Position numbers and translations under genes: made by a program. This document shows, in pieces, positions 25,580 to 36,084 of a stretch of DNA of 64,000 nucleotides. How positions within the stretch are numbered: position 1 is the stretch's first letter; each line of letters starts with the position of its first letter. Source of the DNA: Nocardia fusca NBRC 14340 (GTDB lineage: Bacteria; Actinomycetota; Actinomycetes; Mycobacteriales; Mycobacteriaceae); NCBI RefSeq assembly GCF_001618425.1, contig NZ_BDCU01000023.1, positions 1 to 64,000 on the forward strand. Reading direction: 5' to 3'. Under the pieces are notes generated by a model, which saw only the letters and a program-made list of their open reading frames with translations, ran no database searches and was not told the origin of the DNA.

Positions 25580-28500
25580 ATGCACACTGCCCGCCGTCCT
25601 TTTCTCGGTAGTCGACGGCGTCGTTCGGGAAGCCCGCTGTTCGCCCAGCTGCTGACCGCCGCCGTCGAATCCGCCGCCACCGAGGTGGCGATCCGCTTCA
25701 ACCCGACGGGCGACCCCGCCCACCAGCGCGAGATCACCTACCAGGAGCTGGACGAAGGGTCCTCACAGCTGGCCCGGGAACTGATCGAACGCGGAATCGG
25801 ACCGGGCGACGCGGTGGCGATCGGGCTCGCGCGCAGCCCCGAATCGGTGCTCGCGATATGGGCGATCGCGAAAACCGGCGCCGCTCATGTACCGATCGAC
25901 CCGAATCTCCCCGGCGACCGGATCGACCGGATGGCCGCCGGTTCGGGCGCCGTTCTCGGTCTGACGACTTCACGCTACCGATCCGCGCTCGGCCGGTCCC
26001 TGTACTGGATGGAACTGGACGATCCGGTGCAGGCCGAACGGATCACGCGACGGGCGCGGCATCCGATCTCCTACGCCGACCGGGTCCGGATGCTCGACGC
26101 GCGCCATCCCGCCTATATCGCCTACACATCCGCTCCGGGCGGGGAACACACCGGTGTGGTGGTCCCGCACAGCGGACTGGCCCCGGTGGTCGCGGCGGCC
26201 ACCGACCACTACGGCATCACCAGCGATTCCCGGGTGGCCCATATGTGCTCCCCGGATATCGACGTCTCGGTGCTGGAACTGTTGCTGACCTTCAGCTCCG
26301 GCGCCACACTGGTGCTCGTCCCTGCCGGGACGTCCGACGGCCGGCACCTCACCGATCTACTGGCGCGGGAACAAGTGACCCATGTGCTCACCACCCCGGC
26401 GGCACTGGCCTCCGTGGACCCGGCGGGGCTCACCGGCCTCCACGTGGTCGCCGCCATCGGTGGCGCATGCGGTTTCGAGCCGATCGGCCGCTGGGCGCAC
26501 GAGCGGAACTTCTTCACCGGCTACGGCCGCACCGAGGCCGGTGTCATCGCGACCGGACCCGGTACGACAGCGCCCGGGGCACCGATCACGGTCGGTGCCG
26601 CCCTGAACGGGGCCGGTGTCTTCGTTCTCGACGCCCGGTTGCGGCCGGTACCCACCGGTGTGGTGGGTGAGCTCTACCTTTCCGGGCCGGCGCTGGCGCA
26701 CGGGTACCTCGGGCGGCGCGGGCTCACCGCGCAGTATTTCGTCGCCGCGCCCTTCGGCGCCGAACTCGGCCGGCCCGGTGCCCGGATGTACCGCACCGGC
26801 GATCTGGTGCGGTGGATCGTCACACCGCGCGGCGAAGAGCTCGAGTATGTGGGCCGCAGCGGTTCTCCGGCGGAGGGGCGCGGGGCCGGGGGTGAGGTTC
26901 CGCAGATCCCGAGCGGTGAGTTCGGCCGGGGTGCGCTGCCGCAACGTTCACGCGGATTCGCGGGGGGAACGGTCTCGCCGAATCCGGCGGACCGGGCGGA
27001 GCCCGAAGCTCTGTCCGCGAGTGTGCGCGAGCCGGCGCCGACTCCCGTCCACCACTCCGGTCACGGTGGCCCCCGGGAAGGCAGGCGCGCGGCCGGGCCG
27101 GCGGGGGGCTCTCCGGCTTCGGGTCGTGAGGGCGAGCGCAGCGTCCTGCCGGAACGCGGGGTCGGGATCGGGCGCGAAGAGCCGTCGGCCGGCGAGTTCG
27201 ATGGGGCTGGGCTGCCGGGATCTTCGCGTGGGCTCGGAAGCGGTGCGGTGCCGGCGGCTTCGGCCGACAAAATCGAACATGTCGCGCTACCGGTGCGTTC
27301 GCGTGGGCTCCGAGGAGAGGCGCTGCCGGGATCTTCGCGTGAGCGCGAGGGCGGTGCGGTGCCGGTGGGTTCGGCCGGCGAGATCGAACGAGTTGCGCTA
27401 CCGCAACGTTCGCGTGGGCCGGGGGGAGAGGTGCCGCCGGTTCCGGGTCGTGAGGTCGGTCGAGGTGTGCTGCCGGGGCCTTCGCGTGAGAGCGCGGGCG
27501 GTGCGGTGCCGGCGGGTTCGGCCGGCGAGATCGAACGAGTTGCGCTGCCGCAACGTTCGCGTGGGCCGGGGGGAGAGGCGCCGGCGGTTCCGGGTCCTGA
27601 GGTCGGTCGAGGTGTGCTGCCGGGATCTTCGCGTGTGCTTGGGGGTGGTGCGGTGCCGGTGGGTTCGGCCGGTGAGGTCGAACATGTTGCGCTGCCGCGT
27701 CGTTCGCGTGTACCTGCAGAAGAGGTGCCGCCGACTTCTGGCCGTGAGGTCGGTCGAGGTGTGCTGCCGGGATCTGCGCCTGGGCTCGCGGGCGGTGCGG
27801 TACCGGCGGATTCGGCCGATGACTTCGACCGTGTCGCGCTGCCGGAGCGTGCGCGTGGGCTCGGAGGGGAGGTGTTGCGGGGATCTTCGCGGGCGCGCGA
27901 GGGTGGTGCGGTGCCGCCGGATCGGTCCGGCGAGTTCGCGCCCGGAGCACTACCTCGAAACGGGAGGTCGGGGCTCGGAGAGGTTCCGCGGCATCGAGAC
28001 ACCGCGCTGGATCGGAGTGCGCTGCCGCAACGTTCGCGCGGGTCCGCGGGAGAAGCGGTAACGCCTGCCGCGACAGACGCGGCGGCGGGCGATGCGCGGA
28101 CCGGACCCGGGCCGGGGGAGGGCCTGTCGTCTTCGATCCGACCGTTCGAGCACGGGGGGCCGGCGGAGAACTGGCGCCGTTTCCGAGGGGAGGCGGTCTC
28201 GCCGGCTCCGGCGGGACCGCCCGAACACCTGACCCGGCGTGGGTACGCGCGCGGGCTCGGGCAGCAGGAGACCCGGCCGAGCCCGGCCGACGGTATCGGT
28301 GTCGTGCCGCCGACCCCGATCCTGGCCGAGTACCTGGCGGGGGGTGTGCATCCCGGTTTCGCGCAGACCGCGGTGCTGGCGTTGCCGGAGGGGATCGACC
28401 GGGCCTGGACGGCGGCGGTCCTCGGTGCCGTGGTCGAGCGCCACGATATGTTGCGGGCGCGGCTGGTGGCCGAGGACGGGCAGTACCGGTGGGAGGTTCC

Positions 28501-31500
28501 CGACAGCGGGCCGGTCGGGGAGAGCTGGCTGCTCGCCGAGGTCGGGGTGCCAGCGGGGACTCGTCCGGCCGAGGTCGCCGCGATCGCCGGTTCGGCGATG
28601 GAAACGACTGTGGCGCGGTTGGATCCGCTCGGTGGCCGGATGGTCGCCGCGACCCGGCTGTGCCGTCCGGGCGCTCGTGACGCGCTGCTGCTCGCCGTGC
28701 ACCACTATGTGGTCGACAGTGTGTCCTGGCAGATCCTGCTGGCGGATCTGGCTCGGGCCTGGGCGCAGGTGGCCGGCCGGCGGCGTCCCGAACTGCCCCC
28801 TGTCATCACTTCGTTCCGGCGCTGGGCGCAGGCGGCGGCCGGACCCGTCGCGCCACCGGAACGCGACACCGCACGCGCCGAGTGGCGGAAGGTGCTGTCC
28901 ACCCCGGACCCGCTACTCGGTACGCGGGCGATCGACCCCACCATCGATACCCACGCGTCGGTACACCGGTTCGCGGTGGAGGTGCCGGCGGATATCGCCG
29001 AGGTGGTGCTGACCGAGGTACCGGCGCTGTACCGGACGAACTCCGAAGGTCCGCTGCTGGCCGCGCTCGCCCTGGCGGTGCGGAACTGGCGGTCCCGGCG
29101 CGGGGTGGACTGCGCGACCACCCGGGTCCGGCTGTACGGCGAAGGACGCGCGGAACCGCTACTGCCCGGGGCGGATCTCACCCGTACCGTCGGCTGGTTC
29201 GATACGGCATACCCGGTGGCCCTGGATCTCGGCGATATCGATCCCCGGGCCGCACTGGCCGCGGGCCCGGTGACCGCCGCGCTGCTGCGTTCGGTGAAGG
29301 AACAGCTGGTGGCCCTCCCGCGGCCGCTCGGTTTCGGCCTGCTGCGCCGGTCGGCCCCCGGCGAATTCGACGGGCCCCTGGCACAGATCGGTTTCGCCTG
29401 TGCGGGCCGGTTCGCGGTACCCGGTGACGACGAGACGGCCTGGCGGCCCCTCGGTGAACTCGGCGGATTCGAGACCGCCTTCGACCGGGATATGCCCGCG
29501 GAGACGGTGATCGATATCGAAGCCGTCGTCGGCGGCGACGGCCGGATCGTGGCCTCGTTCGCCTACGCCGCCGAAATCGTCGACGAGCCGGCGGTCCGGG
29601 AGCTGGCCGACGAATGGTTGGCCGCGGTCAACGCCATCGCCCGGCATATCGCCGATCCGGCGGCCGGCGGCCTGACTCCCTCGGATCTGCCGCTGGTCCG
29701 TGTCGGGCAGCGGGAGCTCGATACCTGGCGCGCGGAGCACCCCGGCCTGATCGATGTGCTGCCGCTCGCGCCGCTGGGCGCGGGGCTGTTCTTCCGTGCC
29801 CAGTTCACGGTGGGTGCTCCCGACGACTACGTCATGTTGTTCGCCGTCGAACTCGGGGGCGTCATAGATCTGGACCGGTTGCACCGGGCCGCGCAGGGGC
29901 TCCTCGACCGGCATCCGGTACTGCGCACCGCGTTCGTGACGGCCGCCGACGGGTCGCCGGTGCAACTGGTGGCCGCGGCCGTCACGGTGCCGTGGCTGGT
30001 GGCCGACGATGTCGGCGACTACGAGATCCCGGAACTGCTGGAGACCGAACGGCTCACCCGGTTCGCCCTGGATACCGCGCCGTTGCTGCGGTTCACGGTG
30101 TATCGCACGGTCTCCGGCCGCACCCATCTCGTGCTGGCCGCGCATCAGCTGCTCTTCGACGGCCGGTCGGCGCAGATCCTGCTCGCGGATCTGCTGACCC
30201 TCTATGCCCGCCACGGTGACCCGGCGGCGCTGCCGCCGCCCCCGGCCTACCGCGACTATCTGGGGTGGCTGGCGCGGCAGGACACCGCGGCCGGCCGGGC
30301 CCACTGGGCGGAGGTGCTGCGGGGTGCCCGGCCGACCGAACTCGCTCCGGTGCTCGCCCCGCCCACTCGACCGGAAACCGGGATCGGGAAGGTCGATCTC
30401 GCGCTCGGCGACGCCGAGACAGCCGCCATGGCGGCGTACGCGGCCGAGGCCGGGGTGACGGTCGAGACCGTGGTGCAGGCGCTGTGGGCGCTGCTGCTGG
30501 CGGGTCTGACCGGGCGCCGGGACATCGTGTTCGGGGCCGTGGTCGCCGGTCGTCCGTCCGGGCTGAGCGGCGTCGACGAGATGGCCGGTCTGTTCGCCAA
30601 CACCATCCCGATGCGGGTGCGTTTCGAACCCGGGTGGACCGTCCGGGATCTGCTGGCCCGCATCCGGTCCGAACAGCATGCCCTGCGCGACCATCACCAT
30701 CTGAGCGCCGCCGATACGGCGCCGGGTGCGGCGGGCCTCTTCGACACCCTGCTGGCCTACGACCCACACCCGATCGGCGCGGCACGCCCGGCCACTGCCG
30801 GTGGCCTCGACGGGCTCGAGGTGCTGGAGCCGACCTCTCGTGTCCTCACCCACTATCCGGTGACCCTGGTGGCGGAGTCGGCGGACCGGCTGCTGCTGCG
30901 CCTGTGGTACCGCCGGGAGCTCATCGACGAATCCGCGGCCGCCGCCCTCTCCGTATTGCTGCACGCACTCGTGGGCCAGTTGCTGGCAGTGCCGGCGGAA
31001 CTCGGATCGACCCCGGCCGCGGACTGGTGGCGGGCCCCCGGCACGCTCGTCGGCCGCGCCGAGCTGCCCGCCGATCGGCCGCGCCCGGCCGCCCCATCCG
31101 GACGCTGCGGTCAGGTGACGCGGGAGCTGGATATCGACCTGCTCGATGCGCTGAACGATATCGCGACGCATCAGGACACGACCGCGTTCACCGTGATACA
31201 GGCGGCGCTGGCCATTCTGCTGGCCCGGCTGTCGGGGCATCGGGATATCGCGGTCGGGGCGTTCGGCACCCAGCACGCCGCGGCCGGATTGTCGGTACTG
31301 CACACCGATCTGGATCCGGCGCTGCGTTTCGACGAACTTCTCGACACCGCCCGGATCGCCGGGAGTGCGCTCTTCGGTACCGGGGGCCGCGGCACCGAAC
31401 GGCTGGGCCAGCTGATCGATACGGTGCGCACCGCCGCCGGGCAGCCGCCCTTCCGGGTCCTGCTGGCCACCACGGACGCGCCCGCCCGCCTGCCGGACAT

Positions 31501-34500
31501 GCTCGACCTGCGGGTGGACCTGCTGGATACCGGCGCCGAAGCGCGGCTGACCTTCACCTACACCAGCGACCTGTTCGACGCGCCCACGCTCGGCGACCAC
31601 GCGGACCGGCTGCTGCGGATCCTGCACGCCGTGGCCGCCGATCCGCACCGGATCGTGGGCGATATCGATCTGCTCGCCCCCGGCGAACGCGATCTGGTAC
31701 TGCGGGAATGGAACAGCGGCGGGGTCCGGGTGCCGGCGGTGACGCTGGTCGACCTCATCGAGGCCCAGGCCCGCCTGCGGCCGCGGTCTCCGGCGGTGCG
31801 CTCCGGTGGGACCGTGCTGAGTTTCGCGGAACTGCTGAGCCGGTCGTATCAGGTGGCACGCGCTCTGATCGCCGCCGGGGCGGCCCCGGAAACCCTGGTG
31901 GCCGTGGCCGTGCCGCGGACCGAGGAGTTGCCGGTCGCGCTGCTCGGTGTGCTGCTGTCCGGTGCCGGTTATCTGCCGATCGACACCACCTTCCCGCGGC
32001 AGCGACTGGACGTCGTTCTCGCCGAGGCCCGCCCTGTCGCCGTCCTCACGACCGCCGCCGAACGTGACGCGGTCCCGGCCGTGGCCGCGCCGGTGATCCT
32101 GCTCGCCGACACCGTGAAGCGTTCCACCGAACCGGTCACCGATACCGAGCGCCGGGCCCCGCTGCGCCCGGACAACCTGGCCTATGTCGTGCACACCTCC
32201 GGTTCCACCGGGATGCCCAGGGCCGTGGCCGTGGCGCACCGCAACGTGGTGGAACTCTTCGCCAACACCCAGCTGCTGTTCGAATTCGACGACGCCGATG
32301 TGTGGACCCTGTTCCATTCGATCGCCTTCGACTTCTCGGTATGGGAACTGTGGTGCGCCCTGGCCAGTGGCGGATCGGTGGTGGTGGTCGACCCGCCGGC
32401 CACCCGGTCACCCGAAAAGTTCCGGGAGCTGCTCATCCGCGAACGGGTGACCGTGCTCAACCAGACACCGTCGGCGTTCTATCGACTCGCGGAGGCCGAC
32501 CGGCTCGCCCACGGCGACGGCACCGGCGCACTCGCCCTGCGCTATGTGGTGTTCGGCGGCGAGGCCCTGGATCTACGCCGGCTGCGGAGCTGGTACGAAC
32601 GGCACGGCGGCCCCGAGACGGGCGGTCCGTGGCTGGTGAACATGTACGGCCTCACCGAGACCACCGTGCACGCCTCGTTCCTGGCACTCGACGAAAAGCT
32701 GGTGGACAACCCGGCCGGCGTGATCGGCCGGGCGCTGCCCGGTCTGGACGCGTTCGTGCTCGACGAGCGCCTGCACCCGGCGCCGGTCGGGGTACCGGGC
32801 GAAATCTATGTATCGGGGCGGCAGCTGACCCGCGGCTATCCGGACAGTCCGGGTGTCACCGCCACCCGATACGTAGCCGACCCGTTCGGTGCGCCGGGAT
32901 CACGGATGTACCGCAGCGGTGATATCGGGCGCTGGGCCGCTTTCGGTGGCCGCGCCGATCTGGAGTATGCCGGTCGCGTGGACGCACAGGTGCAGTTGCG
33001 GGGGTTCCGGATCGAACTCGGCGAAGTCGAGTCGGCCCTGCTGCGCTGCCCGGGGGTGGGCCGGGCGGTCGCGCTGGTGCGTACCGACGAGGTGGCCGGG
33101 GACCGGCTGCTCGGCTATGCGGTGCCCGCCGCGGAGCAGGAGGTCGTGCTCGATCCGGCGCTGCTGCGCGAGCAGGTGGCCGAATTCCTGCCCGAGTACA
33201 TGGTTCCCGAGGCACTGGTCGTCGTCGAGGAACTCCCGCTGACCCCACACGGGAAACTCGACCGGGACGCGCTACCGGTTCCGGCGGTGGCCGGCCGGGC
33301 GCCCTACACCGCCCCGGCGGACCGGGTGGAAACGGTGGTGGCAGGTGTATTCGCCGACCTGCTGGGCGTCGAACGCGTCGGTGCCGCGGACGATTTCTTC
33401 GCTCTCGGGGGTAATTCGCTGACCGCCACCCGGGCGGTGGCCCGGATCAACGAGGCGCTGTCGGCCGAGCTCGTGGTACGCGTTCTGTTCGAGGCGCCGA
33501 CGGTGGCCGCGCTGGCCGCGCGGGTGGTTCCCGGGGTCGTCCCGCAGGTGGAGCGACCGGCGCTGGCGCGGGTCGATCGGCCCGAACGGATCCCGTTGTC
33601 TCCGCGGCAGTACCGGCTGTGGCCGGGCGACCGGCTCGCCCCGGATTCGGCGGCCCACAATATTCCGCTCGCCATCGGACTCGACGGTGCGCTCGATACG
33701 TCCGCGCTGCGCTACGCCCTGTCCGACGTACTGGAACGGCACGAGGTGCTGCGCACCCGCTATCCCGGTGGCCCGGACGGACTGCCGTACCAGGAGATCC
33801 TGCCGGTGGCCCAAGCGCTGCGCGGCGGTCTGGAGTCGGAGACCACCGAGGACGCGCTCGGCCGGATCGGCGAATTGCTCGCGGCCGGTTTCGATGTGAC
33901 CGCGCAGGTGCCGGTGCGCGGGCTGCTGCTCACCACCGGCCCCGACCGGCATGTGCTGGCGCTGGTCGTGCACCGTATCGCCGTCGACCCGGCCTCGCTC
34001 GCACCGCTGGTGCGTGACCTGATGACCGCGTACCTGGCCCGCGTCGGCGGGGAATCGCCGCGCTGGTCGCCGCTGTCGGTGCAGTACGCCGACTACGCGA
34101 TCTGGCAGGGTGCGGTGCTCGGGGAGGATGCCGACGAGAACTCCGTCGCGGCAGCACAATCGGCGTACTGGCGCGATCGGTTGCGCGGCGCCTCGGGGAC
34201 ACCGGAGCTGCCGCTGGACCGGCCACGTCCGGCGATGCCCTCGATGCGGGGCGGCACCACGGGTTTCGCGGTGCCCGCCGAAGTCCACGAGGGACTGGAC
34301 CGGCTCGCCCGCGACCGCGGCGCTACGCTGTTCATGGTGTTGCACGCCGCGGTGAGCGTGCTGCTGCACCAGCTGACCGGCGCGGAAGACATCGCGGTGG
34401 GCACCCTGGTCGCCGGCCGGGGAGAGCGGGCGCTCGACGAACTCGTCGGTATGTTCGCCAATACGCTCGCGTTGCGCACGCGCGTCGACGCCACCCGGCC

Positions 34501-35797
34501 CTTCGCCGAACTGCTCGACGAGACACGGGAAACCGGTCTGGCGGCGTTCGACAATGCCGATATCCCGCTCGAACAGGTGGTGGAGGTCGTGGCTCCGGAG
34601 CGGGCCACCGCGCGCAATCCGCTGTTCTCCGTGCTGCTGACGGTGGGCCACGGCGAGCAGGTCGCGCTGAAACTGCCGGGCCTGTCCGTATGGTCGCTGG
34701 ATTGCCGGGAGCTCACCGCCACCTTCGATCTGCGGATAGATATCGACCCCGGCCACGACACCGACGGTGCGCCCGGTGAGCTGCACGCCGTGCTGACCTA
34801 TCCCACGGATCTCTTCGACGAGGAGACGGTGCGGTCGTTCGGCCGCCGGCTACGGCGGACTCTCACCGCGGTCGCCGCCGATCCACTGATTCCGGTAGGC
34901 GATATCGACTACTCGGACGCCCCCGAGCCGCCCCGCGCACTCCCGCCCGCCGAGCAGTTGGTGCCGGCCGCGACAGCGGGAACCGCGCTGGCCCAGACCC
35001 TGAGCGCCTCGGTGGAGGACGATCCGGAGGGCCCCGCGGTGGTGTGTGGCGAGGCGGTGGTGAGCTATCGCGAGCTCGACGCGCGGTCGTCGCGACTGGC
35101 GCGGGTGCTGATCGCGCGCGGATACGGTCCGGGTACCGGCGTGGTGAGTGCGCTGGAACGCGGGGTGGACGCGGTGGTGGCGACCTGGGCGGTACTGAAG
35201 GCGGGCGCCACGCTCGTGCCCGCCGACGCCCTGGCGGTCGCGGCGGCCGCGGATCTGGCGGTCGCGGCCGGACTGGCCGCGGGCCGGACACCGGCCGCGC
35301 CCCACCTCGAATGGCTGCTGCTCGACGATCCGGCGCTCGCCGCCGAGATCGCCGCCGAATCGCCGCGGCCGGTCACCTACGCGCACCGGGCGCAGCCACT
35401 GCGCGGCAGTGATCTGGTCGTGGTGGACGATACCGGCCGGCAGGTGAGCTACGACCAGCTGGCCGCCGCGGTGACCCGGGTGCACACCGGCACCGGTCTG
35501 ACCTACGAGTCCAGGACCTACCGCGCCGGCCGCGGCGACAGTCCGGCTGCGGTACTGGAAACCGTGGCCGCCGGTGCCGCGGGCGCCTCGGTGGTGCTGC
35601 TCCCGGCAGAGCTGCCGGACGCGACCCCGGCGGGTGAGTGGATCACGCATCTGTGGTCCGACAGCGCCGGTCTGGCGGCACTCGACCCCGGCGCACTGGA
35701 GGATCTGACCACGCTCGTCCTCGACGAGCAGGACGAGCCGGGCGCGGCCTGGTCCGGCGTCGGCACGGTGCTGGACCTGCCCACGCTACTGGGCTGA
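25580..35797 (+). CDS. Giant NRPS-like protein 1, mostly eroded
   Basis: 3405 residues without a frameshift. Domains, by residue: adenylation stub 15-427 (degenerate P-loop YTSAPGGEHTGV without Lys, lid region missing); Arg/Pro/Gly repeat linker 428-906; epimerization domain 908-1374 with intact HHYVVDSVSW (H1041, H1042) and RTVGWFDTAYP; condensation domain about 1392-1820 whose HHxxxDG site reads HQLLFDG (second His lost); a C-terminal half-condensation domain 1843-2047; full adenylation domain 2052-2566; carrier domain with FFALGGNSL, Ser2613; condensation domain 2669-3107 reading HRIAVDP; adenylation stub 3140-3405. The complete adenylation pocket reads DFWNVGMVHK, a threonine code. No thioesterase or MbtH-like gene is nearby. 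Weak ribosome site before ATG 25580. Confidence 0.85.
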   Translation: MHTARRPFLGSRRRRSGSPLFAQLLTAAVESAATEVAIRFNPTGDPAHQREITYQELDEGSSQLARELIERGIGPGDAVAIGLARSPESVLAIWAIAKTGAAHVPIDPNLPGDRIDRMAAGSGAVLGLTTSRYRSALGRSLYWMELDDPVQAERITRRARHPISYADRVRMLDARHPAYIAYTSAPGGEHTGVVVPHSGLAPVVAAATDHYGITSDSRVAHMCSPDIDVSVLELLLTFSSGATLVLVPAGTSDGRHLTDLLAREQVTHVLTTPAALASVDPAGLTGLHVVAAIGGACGFEPIGRWAHERNFFTGYGRTEAGVIATGPGTTAPGAPITVGAALNGAGVFVLDARLRPVPTGVVGELYLSGPALAHGYLGRRGLTAQYFVAAPFGAELGRPGARMYRTGDLVRWIVTPRGEELEYVGRSGSPAEGRGAGGEVPQIPSGEFGRGALPQRSRGFAGGTVSPNPADRAEPEALSASVREPAPTPVHHSGHGGPREGRRAAGPAGGSPASGREGERSVLPERGVGIGREEPSAGEFDGAGLPGSSRGLGSGAVPAASADKIEHVALPVRSRGLRGEALPGSSREREGGAVPVGSAGEIERVALPQRSRGPGGEVPPVPGREVGRGVLPGPSRESAGGAVPAGSAGEIERVALPQRSRGPGGEAPAVPGPEVGRGVLPGSSRVLGGGAVPVGSAGEVEHVALPRRSRVPAEEVPPTSGREVGRGVLPGSAPGLAGGAVPADSADDFDRVALPERARGLGGEVLRGSSRAREGGAVPPDRSGEFAPGALPRNGRSGLGEVPRHRDTALDRSALPQRSRGSAGEAVTPAATDAAAGDARTGPGPGEGLSSSIRPFEHGGPAENWRRFRGEAVSPAPAGPPEHLTRRGYARGLGQQETRPSPADGIGVVPPTPILAEYLAGGVHPGFAQTAVLALPEGIDRAWTAAVLGAVVERHDMLRARLVAEDGQYRWEVPDSGPVGESWLLAEVGVPAGTRPAEVAAIAGSAMETTVARLDPLGGRMVAATRLCRPGARDALLLAVHHYVVDSVSWQILLADLARAWAQVAGRRRPELPPVITSFRRWAQAAAGPVAPPERDTARAEWRKVLSTPDPLLGTRAIDPTIDTHASVHRFAVEVPADIAEVVLTEVPALYRTNSEGPLLAALALAVRNWRSRRGVDCATTRVRLYGEGRAEPLLPGADLTRTVGWFDTAYPVALDLGDIDPRAALAAGPVTAALLRSVKEQLVALPRPLGFGLLRRSAPGEFDGPLAQIGFACAGRFAVPGDDETAWRPLGELGGFETAFDRDMPAETVIDIEAVVGGDGRIVASFAYAAEIVDEPAVRELADEWLAAVNAIARHIADPAAGGLTPSDLPLVRVGQRELDTWRAEHPGLIDVLPLAPLGAGLFFRAQFTVGAPDDYVMLFAVELGGVIDLDRLHRAAQGLLDRHPVLRTAFVTAADGSPVQLVAAAVTVPWLVADDVGDYEIPELLETERLTRFALDTAPLLRFTVYRTVSGRTHLVLAAHQLLFDGRSAQILLADLLTLYARHGDPAALPPPPAYRDYLGWLARQDTAAGRAHWAEVLRGARPTELAPVLAPPTRPETGIGKVDLALGDAETAAMAAYAAEAGVTVETVVQALWALLLAGLTGRRDIVFGAVVAGRPSGLSGVDEMAGLFANTIPMRVRFEPGWTVRDLLARIRSEQHALRDHHHLSAADTAPGAAGLFDTLLAYDPHPIGAARPATAGGLDGLEVLEPTSRVLTHYPVTLVAESADRLLLRLWYRRELIDESAAAALSVLLHALVGQLLAVPAELGSTPAADWWRAPGTLVGRAELPADRPRPAAPSGRCGQVTRELDIDLLDALNDIATHQDTTAFTVIQAALAILLARLSGHRDIAVGAFGTQHAAAGLSVLHTDLDPALRFDELLDTARIAGSALFGTGGRGTERLGQLIDTVRTAAGQPPFRVLLATTDAPARLPDMLDLRVDLLDTGAEARLTFTYTSDLFDAPTLGDHADRLLRILHAVAADPHRIVGDIDLLAPGERDLVLREWNSGGVRVPAVTLVDLIEAQARLRPRSPAVRSGGTVLSFAELLSRSYQVARALIAAGAAPETLVAVAVPRTEELPVALLGVLLSGAGYLPIDTTFPRQRLDVVLAEARPVAVLTTAAERDAVPAVAAPVILLADTVKRSTEPVTDTERRAPLRPDNLAYVVHTSGSTGMPRAVAVAHRNVVELFANTQLLFEFDDADVWTLFHSIAFDFSVWELWCALASGGSVVVVDPPATRSPEKFRELLIRERVTVLNQTPSAFYRLAEADRLAHGDGTGALALRYVVFGGEALDLRRLRSWYERHGGPETGGPWLVNMYGLTETTVHASFLALDEKLVDNPAGVIGRALPGLDAFVLDERLHPAPVGVPGEIYVSGRQLTRGYPDSPGVTATRYVADPFGAPGSRMYRSGDIGRWAAFGGRADLEYAGRVDAQVQLRGFRIELGEVESALLRCPGVGRAVALVRTDEVAGDRLLGYAVPAAEQEVVLDPALLREQVAEFLPEYMVPEALVVVEELPLTPHGKLDRDALPVPAVAGRAPYTAPADRVETVVAGVFADLLGVERVGAADDFFALGGNSLTATRAVARINEALSAELVVRVLFEAPTVAALAARVVPGVVPQVERPALARVDRPERIPLSPRQYRLWPGDRLAPDSAAHNIPLAIGLDGALDTSALRYALSDVLERHEVLRTRYPGGPDGLPYQEILPVAQALRGGLESETTEDALGRIGELLAAGFDVTAQVPVRGLLLTTGPDRHVLALVVHRIAVDPASLAPLVRDLMTAYLARVGGESPRWSPLSVQYADYAIWQGAVLGEDADENSVAAAQSAYWRDRLRGASGTPELPLDRPRPAMPSMRGGTTGFAVPAEVHEGLDRLARDRGATLFMVLHAAVSVLLHQLTGAEDIAVGTLVAGRGERALDELVGMFANTLALRTRVDATRPFAELLDETRETGLAAFDNADIPLEQVVEVVAPERATARNPLFSVLLTVGHGEQVALKLPGLSVWSLDCRELTATFDLRIDIDPGHDTDGAPGELHAVLTYPTDLFDEETVRSFGRRLRRTLTAVAADPLIPVGDIDYSDAPEPPRALPPAEQLVPAATAGTALAQTLSASVEDDPEGPAVVCGEAVVSYRELDARSSRLARVLIARGYGPGTGVVSALERGVDAVVATWAVLKAGATLVPADALAVAAAADLAVAAGLAAGRTPAAPHLEWLLLDDPALAAEIAAESPRPVTYAHRAQPLRGSDLVVVDDTGRQVSYDQLAAAVTRVHTGTGLTYESRTYRAGRGDSPAAVLETVAAGAAGASVVLLPAELPDATPAGEWITHLWSDSAGLAALDPGALEDLTTLVLDEQDEPGAAWSGVGTVLDLPTLLG
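27281..27943 (+). repeat. In-frame 147-bp tandem repeats in NRPS-like protein 1
   Basis: The unit VALPxRSRG...GEIER recurs with starts at 27392, 27539, 27686 and 27833, an exact 147-bp (49-codon) period. A shorter 111-bp copy starts at 27281 and a degenerate one follows 27833. Copies keep the frame and the LP-x-R-S-R core. Many further LP-x-x-SR motifs flank the array. The low-complexity Arg/Gly/Pro composition implies an unstructured linker. Confidence 0.85.
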
Positions 35798-36084
35798 CAG
35801 TGGGAAAGGGCGACTTCCCGGAGGCCGCGGACTGTTTCGGCGCGGCCGGGTCCGGCCGCGCCGCCGTGGCCGGACCCGGGGCCGGGCTCCGCGGGGTGTA
35901 GCTGTGCGCGGCCCCGACCGGTAACCTGCCGGGTGCCATACCGGGTACCGGCGCATTGTGGCAGGCTGCTGTCCAAGCTGCGGCACGGTAGGGCGCGGCG
36001 GTGAAGTGCGATAGGCAGGCGAGGCGGACAGATGGATGCGGTAGTCGGTCAGCGGTGTGACCACCTCCGGAGGGCGAAAACGGT

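Noticed and set aside
27281..27943. Possible CRISPR or intergenic repeat array
   Set aside because: The 147-bp units are contiguous, in frame and without unique spacers; they are coding tandem repeats.
26820..27950. Pro/Arg/His-rich antisense frame across the repeat linker
   Set aside because: Generated by the tandem repeats on the other strand; no start signal or domain.
29159..32317. 1052-codon open frame antisense to NRPS-like gene 1
   Set aside because: Its Arg/Gly/Gln/His-rich composition and exact opposition to recognisable condensation and adenylation domains mark it as a GC-rich shadow frame.
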